From NCBI GenBank assembly GCA_016110215.1, contig JADWQD010000010.1, positions 806,001-870,000 of the forward strand: DNA of 64,000 bases. The letters run 5' to 3'. This document shows, one piece after another, positions 56,535-64,000 of the stretch. Source of the DNA: Capronia americana. Its lineage: Eukaryota > Ascomycota > Eurotiomycetes > Chaetothyriales > Herpotrichiellaceae. The number at the start of each line of letters is the position of its first letter. Position 1 is the stretch's first letter. The notes beneath the pieces were generated by a model. It did not search any database. It was not told the DNA's origin and worked only from the letters and a program-made list of their open reading frames with translations. A program made the translations under genes and the position numbers.

Positions 56535-57122
56535 GTTGGGTCTATAAGGTCAGCACATCAGGTATAAGATATTGCCACAAGATACTCGGTAGAAGGTGAA
56601 AAATATAGGCGTCGGGCGATTGCAAGGACTGAAGCTCCGTTCATCTGCAAGTCAACCGGCGACAAGTCACCTTGTAGTCACTGGCATTTGTGACATTGGC
56701 AAAGGAGAGAAACGCGTCGCAGCACGTTGACAGCGCAAGGGAAGCTGAAAGTCGACGAACGCGAGCGTGGATTGGTGATTTCCACAGGCACCCAGTGGCT
56801 GGCGATTTGGTCAATGGGTAGTAAGTGGGTAGTAAGTGAGGTGGCTGGGAAGGCTGGACGGGGCTGTGTGGATTCTAGCCTCGTCACAGCATTGAACCAA
56901 TGCACAGTGACGTTGATTTATCCCGAGACCAGAGCACAATGCTTGCCTTATGAACAGAGGGAGCATCATGAATTGTTCATAAACAGTCTGCTGTCTGTGT
57001 GTGCGGTGGATAACACGCTCATATTCACAACATGATAGTTTTCAAGCTATGCGGAGTAATAATCCGTCGACGCTCAGGGTATCTTTAGATCTGCGAACAA
57101 ATGACAACACGCAGTTGCATGG
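56535..57122. other. intergenic spacer
   Basis: 588 bp between two minus-strand genes. It should hold the T5orf172 gene promoter. No gene or element was recognised. Confidence 0.4.
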
Positions 57123-58406
57123 TCATAACGACAACTTCAGTCCGTTGATGAAATCCATAGCATCGTCCTGCGCGCTCTCCAGTACAGCGATCCGTTGCTT
57201 CAAGGCCGCTGACTCTATCTTCATCACCCCGACCACATCCCATGCGTCCGACGGTCTCATGCCATGACACCTCGGGCAGTCTACTCTCGCGGGGGTGTCG
57301 GACGATTCCAGTGACGTCGCGTACGATGGGGCTATTGACAACTGCTCCGAGAAGACGCTGACCACTGAACTCACTTCTGAGCCAGCCTCGGATTCTCCTG
57401 ACGTCGAGACGTCGGACGAGCGATTGCGGCGGTACTTTGGGCGGGGGCTGGCATCTTGATCCTGTGCAACCATCCTGATGCTTTGCTGGTGCGACTCGAG
57501 ATCTGACCGTTGTGCTTCCAACTGCGCCCTCATCTCCATGATCAGTTTCTCCTGCTCTGCCGCTCGTTCGGCCATCTCTTGTAGTTGGAGTTTCAGGTGC
57601 TCGTTTCTTGTCTCCGCAGCCTCCAATTCGTCTGCCTGGATATTTTTCGTCGAGTTGACCGCACGGAGCGACTGACGCTGTTCTCGGTGAGCCAGCTGAA
57701 AGCGGCGTATTGTTCCCTCGGCGTTTTGCTGGAGGTTCTTGAAGGCGGCAGGTGAAAACTCGTCCGGCCGGCCATGGGGGAAGAGGGCCTCGTCAACATC
57801 AAGCTGAGCAAGTTCATCCATGTCCTCAGGAGATGATAGAGTAGTCGTACTCCTTCGGAAGATGTTGAATTTCGACATGGTCGACAATGTCTGCCCTGAT
57901 GAAGTGGATTTCACCTGGGGTCGTCTCGCCGAGGCATCCAACGAGTCGCGACTCGAGGAGAAGAGCTCTTCAGATGTGCCAACCTCCTGGACGGGATCTA
58001 GCTTCTCTTTCTGTGGAGAAGGGACCAGCCCGATATTCACTGGAGCAGATGACCCTCCTTCCAACCAAGCCGCTAGACCGGCAGACCTCCTTTTGGTGGG
58101 TGACTGCGACCGCCCGTGGATGGCGGATTCTTCTGCTTCTGCGGACGGGACTCTTTCTGGGGACAGCGAGCGAGTGCTTCCAGGTCGCAGAAATGAAAAG
58201 GCGGAGGATCGGGTCGGCGAGAAAGACTGCGTTCGAGTGAAGAGTGGCGGAAGGTCAACGGCGGTTCTAGATCGTTGATGACCTCTGGTGGCCGGCGGAG
58301 GCGGAAGTGATAAAGGGGAGTTGTCTTGGTCGAAATCAAAGGGCAACTGGCGTGGATTTGGATGTGCCAGGGCTCCAAACCCTTGGTTAAACATGTCTTG
58401 TGACAT
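57123..58406 (-). CDS. coiled-coil protein of unknown function
   Basis: 427 residues from the ATG at 58406 (MSQDMFNQGFGAL); the frame is open further upstream but without another ATG. An upstream exon is therefore possible. Residues 1-190 are Ser/Pro-rich, with SPTR/SPTK-type sites that could be phosphorylated. A long coiled coil runs from about 225 to 315 (DELEAAETRNEHLKLQLQEM). A conserved-looking CPRCHGMRP motif sits near residue 380, followed by a short C-terminal helix. It resembles uncharacterised Pezizomycotina proteins, but I cannot name a family. Confidence 0.75.
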   Translation of the reverse strand: MSQDMFNQGFGALAHPNPRQLPFDFDQDNSPLSLPPPPATRGHQRSRTAVDLPPLFTRTQSFSPTRSSAFSFLRPGSTRSLSPERVPSAEAEESAIHGRSQSPTKRRSAGLAAWLEGGSSAPVNIGLVPSPQKEKLDPVQEVGTSEELFSSSRDSLDASARRPQVKSTSSGQTLSTMSKFNIFRRSTTTLSSPEDMDELAQLDVDEALFPHGRPDEFSPAAFKNLQQNAEGTIRRFQLAHREQRQSLRAVNSTKNIQADELEAAETRNEHLKLQLQEMAERAAEQEKLIMEMRAQLEAQRSDLESHQQSIRMVAQDQDASPRPKYRRNRSSDVSTSGESEAGSEVSSVVSVFSEQLSIAPSYATSLESSDTPARVDCPRCHGMRPSDAWDVVGVMKIESAALKQRIAVLESAQDDAMDFINGLKLSL

Positions 58407-59032
58407 GGCGCCGGATGATGCAATAAGAAACGTGTTGCCCAAACCGGATCGTGGGATCCAAGGGTCTGTGCAAGATAGGAAACCCTATCAGCAGATCAAC
58501 CCTTCTTCTCGAGGTTGGTCCGGGCGCAGCAGCGAGAATTGCGACTGGAACCACTCCAGCTAGGAAAAAGAATATGTCACCGTTCAAGGTTCGTCGACAC
58601 TGCTCAGTGGCTTGATTCGGTACGGAAGTGTGTAAAGGGTGTGCCCCGCCGACAACGCAACAGGCAGAGCAGTCTGACAGCTGCTGTGGCACGTGCGTCA
58701 GGACGTGCGCACGAGCACGGTACAAGTGTGCAGGAGATAGCAGCTGCTGAGTTGCGGAAGGATTGCAAGATGAACCGGGCGAGATGGTGCAGGGAGGCCG
58801 GCCTTTCTATTTCCTCACAGATGTGAAATCAGCGTGGTTGGAACTTGAAACAGGCGGGCCCCGGCGGGGTTGAACTCGGCTATCTCAAGCCACGCGAGGC
58901 TGGAACGCCACCTAACAGCTGGCCCGCTGTCCGCCTATTTACAGTACAGCGCGTCTCCTGCTCCACCACAACGCGAACGCGACGCTTTGACCAGCCGTGC
59001 CAGCCTCCTTCATTCTTCATTCTGCGTTGGCA
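58407..59032. other. intergenic spacer
   Basis: 626 bp between minus-strand genes, presumably the promoter and leader of the coiled-coil gene. An upstream exon of that gene could lie here; I did not find one with good splice sites. Confidence 0.4.
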
Positions 59033-59834
59033 CTACATCGCCAACATCAGAATCCCAGGCAGCAACATGGCCATGAGCAAGACAAGCGCCGAGAAGCTCA
59101 GACCGAGGGCCGCTCCAGACTCTGATGAACCGCCCGTCGCCGCCGCACTCGTGGACGCCGATGCCTCTGAAGTGGAACTTGCACCTTGTCCTCCCGAGTC
59201 TGTGGGTGTCGCAGAAGTCGTTCCGGGAGATGCACTTCCAGTGGCGTCCGCAACTTGTCCGCATTGTGATGCCTGAGGCTCTCAGCTCAAGCACACCCTC
59301 TCTGCGAAAGGGGCCACCACTTACCGTCGCATAGTCCGTCCAAAGATTTGCCCCCGAAGTGCACACATTCGCAGGTTGTGGCGCCGGCAACCCGCCTGGC
59401 GCGTAGCCCTGTTCACAACAGAATGGCAATGTCGGTGGCACATTTGTTCCGCCGACGTCAAAGTACACCCAACGAGAGTCGGCACAAATGGGACAGTCTA
59501 AAACCTGTTGCGAACATTCTGGTCCACCTGCGCGGGCATTCAGCAGCTGAGCCGAAACAAGAAGAAGGGGGAAGCTCAAGGGCTCACCAATTGGACAGCA
59601 TATGAACGACGTGAACTGGCCGCTGTCGCTGTCAAACTCGTAACCTTCCGGACAGCACCACTTCTCCAGGAAGATGTTCGATCCCTCAGGGCATCTGTAA
59701 TTGCTTCCATCCCAGGCCGCATTGCCCGCGATGCCAGGCTGGAGACTCCGCTTCAGAAGAGGAGCGCCAACGCCGGTGCCTGTGGCTAGGCCTGCCAGAA
59801 AGGTAGACGTGAGTGAAGCAACAAGAGCCAGCAT
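59033..59834 (-). CDS. small secreted Cys-rich protein with a possible GPI anchor
   Basis: Unidentified, probably cell-wall or membrane anchored; 229 residues. Exons are 59834-59588, 59527-59325 and 59272-59033, all GT-AG and in phase. The N-terminus (MLALVASLTSTFLAGLATG) is a signal peptide, and Lys28-Arg29 is a possible Kex2 site. The mature part is Cys-rich with repeated CC pairs (KWCCPEGYEF, FICCPIG, PFCCEQGYAPGG). After it comes a Ser/Thr/Ala-rich stretch likely to be O-glycosylated. The C-terminus is a hydrophobic tail ending VLLMAMLLPGILMLAM, preceded by SSESGAA, a plausible GPI site. Confidence 0.8.
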
Positions 59835-61582
59835 CTTGAGTTCGCAAGGTTCACTGACCGAGTTGTGCAAGATGATAGACACCACCTCCCCATGAAATTG
59901 CGGCAGGTGTCTCGTTGGTTTATATGAGCATGGTTTCTCTGTGCTGAACCACCGAACGAGTACTCCTTGTCGGGCTTTCAGCACCTTTTACTTATGCCAT
60001 GCAATCACCTCGTATCAAGCCGTGTTTCGACCTTCGAGGGCGTCCAACAGACGAAGAATGTCTGGCGTGGGAGAGTGCCAGTGAGTGATTGTACAGCTCT
60101 CATCCCCAAGCCTATCCTGAATTGGATTCTACATGACTCTGGGCGATACAAAAGGACGACTTAACCTCCGACTTCCACCTCAGAGTTATGTGAGCCTCTG
60201 CCAAATTGCCTTGACTCATTCTTAGGGGGCGACGCTGGCCCCAAAGCTGCATGCACACGAGCATTTGGCTTTTCGACAAAGTCTGAACGCCATTCCCACC
60301 TGTCCAGAATCTGCCCGCCTCGCATGTCGTTCTTATTTCTCGCTAGGCAGCGGACGTTTCAACCATGTCAAGGAGATTGCCAAGACGAGAAGTCGATTCA
60401 GCTCCCTCGCCCTGGCCAATGGGGACGATCTCTGAGCAAATGCAATTCATTCTTAGTTGCTGTGTCGGAAGCGAGCAGCCTGGAGAACTATACCCCTTCC
60501 AGTGAACTGTGAAGCTTGTGACCAAGAAGCCTTAGGGTTGCTTGACATGTTTCCCATACAGGTCTTCAGTTGAGATACATTTCTCCAGGCAAACGATCCA
60601 CCCAACTCGCATTCTAAGGAGCAACTCGTGTTTCTTCTCTCCACCCGTAGTGTGTCAAAAAACATCCGACGTGCCCTCGCGATTGTCCGAACCGAATTAG
60701 CCAGACATCATTCACATGCACACGCGCATGCACACTTACTTACTTGCAAGCTCGAACCGCTCCGTACCTTCACGCACCACCCCGGTATAGGGAAGTGGGC
60801 TTTATGCATCTTCCCAGACGAAACGACTGCGGCCACGCCACGGCTGCGACCACCTCGTGTCTCGTCAGAGAGCCTACTATTGAACAACCTTGTCCAGAAG
60901 GAGTGGTACCACGTTCTCTCGTACTGTAGCTCCTGAATCGCAACGAAACCTTGACCAGAATGACCACTACTACGTACCACCGTCCTGATACTGTACGTAT
61001 GTAGCTCTCGAAGCTAGAAATGACACATGATCCACGATCCACGATGCCCTCCCCGTTCGAAACAACCGATTCAACGAGTTCCACGTCGACCAGCTAGAAT
61101 AGCTATGTAAGCTCAGCTCACAGCTCACAGCTCACAGCTCACAGCTCCCTGCTGGACCCAGACAGAACCCGCCAATGGGTACCTCGTAGTAGTAGTCTGT
61201 ACACGGTACTCCCAAGACCTGCAGAGATGCCTCGCCGCGCTTGGCTGCTCAAGTGAGAACAACCTTCAGCGCTGTCATTCAGCTCGAGGGGCCGCCTGCT
61301 GAAAAGTTCGGTACCATCGCTGCCAACTTGCAGCCCTAAGCGGACCAAAACTTCAAGAAAACGGACGGGCAGCATTGAGTTTGGACACGACTTTCTCGTC
61401 TTTGTCATCTTGAACGTGGCGACAGTGAAAAGGGGCAGCAGATAAGTTGGTCAAGAGGGGAAAAGGCATCGGTATGATACTACTGTAGTTTCTTCGAGAT
61501 CCCATCCACCTCGCTTGTCATGCCTACCTATCTATCTACCTACCTTGGTCTGAAATCTTGATAGCGATCGTGTCACGACAGA
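59835..61582. other. 1.75-kb intergenic spacer
   Basis: No gene was recognised. It includes a 9-bp tandem repeat and a CTAC/CTAT-rich microsatellite near 61525-61545. Confidence 0.4.
61108..61146. repeat. 9-bp tandem repeat (agctcacag)
   Basis: About four tandem copies of agctcacag in a non-coding spacer. Confidence 0.85.
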
Positions 61583-64000
61583 TTAACCCGAACCTGCCGA
61601 CCCCTTCGCTTCGTCTTTCCCGGTCTCACTCGAATGCGAATCCAAAGGTGCTGTACTTGGCTTACTGGCAGTATCACCCACCAGCGTCGCCTCACTCTTA
61701 CCACTCTTCGTGCTCGAGCGGCTGAATAACCGCGACAACCTGTTCTCACTCTTCGCGGTCTTCGTGCTCGTCAGGCCCGAAAGGCTCGGACTCGGGCTTG
61801 GACTTGGATTCGTCGGCGTGCTCGTCCCCGAAGACGCACTACTCCTGGTCTCCGTGGTCGTGGTCATTTTCAACTCGGGCGGCCCAAGCTCATTCCACCG
61901 CCTAATGACCTCGGTCCGCTCCTCCTCGGTCGACTTCTGCACGTCCTCAAACCCTTCCATATAGCGCGTGGCCAGGATGAAGCTGAGTGTCGAATCACCG
62001 CCCAGCTTCTTCTTGATGGCGTCGTACGTCGCGCGGATCCCCACCGCCGCATGCCCGACCACCAGCCCCCTCTGTCGGAAGAATAAATGGCCGATTCCTT
62101 TGCCTAGCCCTTTGCCAAATCCCTTGAAGCCGTCTGCTTTGGCACCTTTGTACGGCTCGTACACTACCCCGCCCCATGCTTTCGCCATGTTGACCGGAAT
62201 GTGGACGATGTCGGAGGCGATGCCGCCCACCGTGCTGAGAATGGGGTTTGGCCCCGCTACGCGAGCGCTCATGACGCCAAATTCAGTGGGATATTCGCAC
62301 GGGCGGTATAATGCCAGGGCGTTGACGTCGAGGAGACCTTCATTGCCCAACACCGTGGCAGCGAAGGCGCTGAGTCGGATATCCGCTGTGGGCGTGGGAG
62401 CCCCCTTCGACTTGGCTGTCGGCACGGTCCACACGGCGGGCCGCGACGGCGCGAGCGCACAGCGGAGGTACTCGATGCTGAGTTGGGCGTGGAAACTCGC
62501 AGCCCCGACCTCGGTGCCCCTTTCCTCTTTGATGCGGTCACCTAGTTCCTTCGCGCGCGCCGACGTCTCGGGCTTCAGGGCTTCGGAGATCGCGGCGGCG
62601 AGGCGATCGGCCGTGAGTTCTTTGAACGGAATGGGCGTGGGTCCTGCGCCGGCGCGAGCAACCATTGAGCCCCAGAAAGGTTGGTCGCCGAAGAATGGCA
62701 CAATGACCGTGGGCCTTCCAAGCGCGATCCCCGCTGCTGTGGTGCCGGCGCCGCCATGGTGCACGACACACGAAACGTGTTGGAAGAGCCAGTCGTGAGG
62801 CACGTTGCCGAGCATAAACACGTCGTTGGGTTGGCCTAGGTCATCGCCCCCGAGCCCACCCCAGCCCTTGGAGACGAGTGCTCGCTGACCAGTTTTCCTG
62901 ACGGCGTCAAAGATCAGTTTCGTCATGCCGTTGGGGTCGTCCACAACAATGGAACCGAAGCCGATGTAGACTGGAGGCGGGCCGGCGGCCAGAAACTCCG
63001 CAAGCGCTGGCTCGGGCTGGTAGTTCGACGCGAGTGACAGGAAGTAGAAGCCCGCGATGGTGATGTGCGGACCCCAGTCCTTCGGTTTGGGGATCAGCGC
63101 CGGCGACCTGTCTCACTATATCAGTCTGACCTCTCTCTCTCTCAGAAGGCTTGTCGTGCGATGCCGAGACAGTCAGACAAGGCACTCACTCACCAGCAGT
63201 AGGTATAAGGGATGCGCAAGCGATGGAGCATGTCCGTCGCGGCGGCCTGTGATAGCATATGCAGGCCGAGGGTCTCCTTTCTGAACTTGTTGGTAAGATC
63301 GCCGAGGCCTTCCCATGTCATCATGTCGACGAGCGTGTAACTCATCTCGTTGGTCATGCTTCCACTTGCCTTGGACGACTTGATGTTGGCGATCGGCTGC
63401 GGGAACTCGCGAGTCGGAGACCATGGCATTCTGAAAGACCCCGTGCCACCATTAGCACTGCAAGCAGGGTGATAAGCAACCACATGGTGACTCACGTGAA
63501 CATCAAATGCAGTGGCACGCCCAACTTTTCCGCACAGTGAATATGCGCGAAACTCGGCGGATTTGCAATGATAGCATGTGCGACGAATGGCTTCCTCTTC
63601 GGCCCTGCTGATTTGCCGCTTTCCTCTTGCTCCCCGGCCTTTTTGACCTCGTCCGCATCGGCGCACGATTTCCAGCACCCCAGCAAGATCTCCGCCATGC
63701 CCTTGCGCCGTTTCCCCACGTCCCCTTGCTTGATCGATTTCATCCCGGGAATCAGGCCCGGGTTCTTGACCATGAACGCCATCAACTCCGCCGGATCGCC
63801 ACCAATGTCAAAGTGCTCGAGGCCATTTTCTTCGACGAATTTCTTGAACGTGCCGTGCGTGGCGAGTCGGACTCGGTGTCCGTACTGAGTCTTGAGAACG
63901 ATGCCTAACGCCACGAAAGGCTGGACATCGCCTCTCGATCCGACGACCTGGATGACGATGTTTAGGCGCGGAGGCACGCGCGACGGTCTATGACTCGCTT
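61583..64000 (-). CDS. sterol 3-beta-glucosyltransferase-like GT28/UGT enzyme, 5' end off the window
   Basis: Glycosyltransferase of the Atg26/UGT80 type, predicted to transfer glucose from UDP-glucose to a sterol or similar lipid. Exons in view are beyond-64000 to 63496, 63430-63194 and 63107-61583 (both introns GT-AG, phase 2). The frame is open to the right edge, so the N-terminus is missing. The Glyco_transf_28 N-domain begins NIVIQVVGSRGDVQPFVALG. The C-domain nucleotide-sugar site reads VVHHGGAGTTAAGIALGRPT followed by PFFGDQPFWG. A Gly/Lys-rich segment (GFGKGLGKGIG) and a Ser/Thr-rich, probably disordered tail follow. No PH or GRAM domain is visible in the part present. Confidence 0.9.

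Noticed and set aside
61968..62798. 276-residue plus-strand ORF opposite the glucosyltransferase
   Set aside because: It is antisense to the conserved GT28/UGT exon; shadow ORF.

Overview
The window is nuclear DNA from a filamentous ascomycete (Pezizomycotina). The evidence is compact genes with short introns (about 47-100 bp, GTRNGY donors, CTAAC-like branch points, AG acceptors), long intergenic spacers, and housekeeping proteins of clearly fungal type. I cannot assign a class or species. No tRNA, rRNA, CRISPR array, transposase or reverse transcriptase was recognised.

Layout, left to right. 1-3.1 kb has no convincing gene. A TUP1/RcoA corepressor gene (minus) ends the first block. From 6.3 to 12.8 kb lies an accessory island of three unrecognised proteins with tandem repeats: a plus-strand gene with a duplicated exon-encoded domain and a 7-residue repeat tail, a minus-strand gene with 11-residue coiled-coil-like repeats and a long Gly/Thr/Pro repeat tail, and a plus-strand His/Asp-rich protein. 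The first two share a C-terminal motif. Next come HSH49/SF3B4, CBP80 (six exons) and GSK3 (six exons), then about 5 kb without genes. Divergent TOM40 and a PFK-2-like gene follow. PFK-2 converges on URM1, a tiny three-exon gene. Then come a Vps62-family gene and a small methyltransferase.

The most interesting locus is 37.0-44.9 kb. Two long minus-strand ORFs join through a 52-bp intron into one 2086-residue protein: a trypsin-like protease domain, a complete protein kinase domain and a NACHT-type NTPase. This is an NLR-like (STAND) architecture. It is divergently transcribed from a 367-residue protein with one C-terminal membrane segment, a candidate functional partner.

The right third carries ELP2 (with a minisatellite at its stop codon), a JEN-type carboxylate permease, a cytosolic PLA2-type lipase, a T5orf172/GIY-YIG-like protein, a coiled-coil protein, a small Cys-rich protein with signal peptide and possible GPI tail, and a GT28/UGT sterol-glucosyltransferase-like gene that runs off the right edge.

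ELP2 and URM1 both serve wobble-uridine tRNA modification (mcm5 and s2 branches). HSH49 and CBP80 both act on pre-mRNA. I see no operon-like logic elsewhere; most neighbours are unrelated housekeeping genes.
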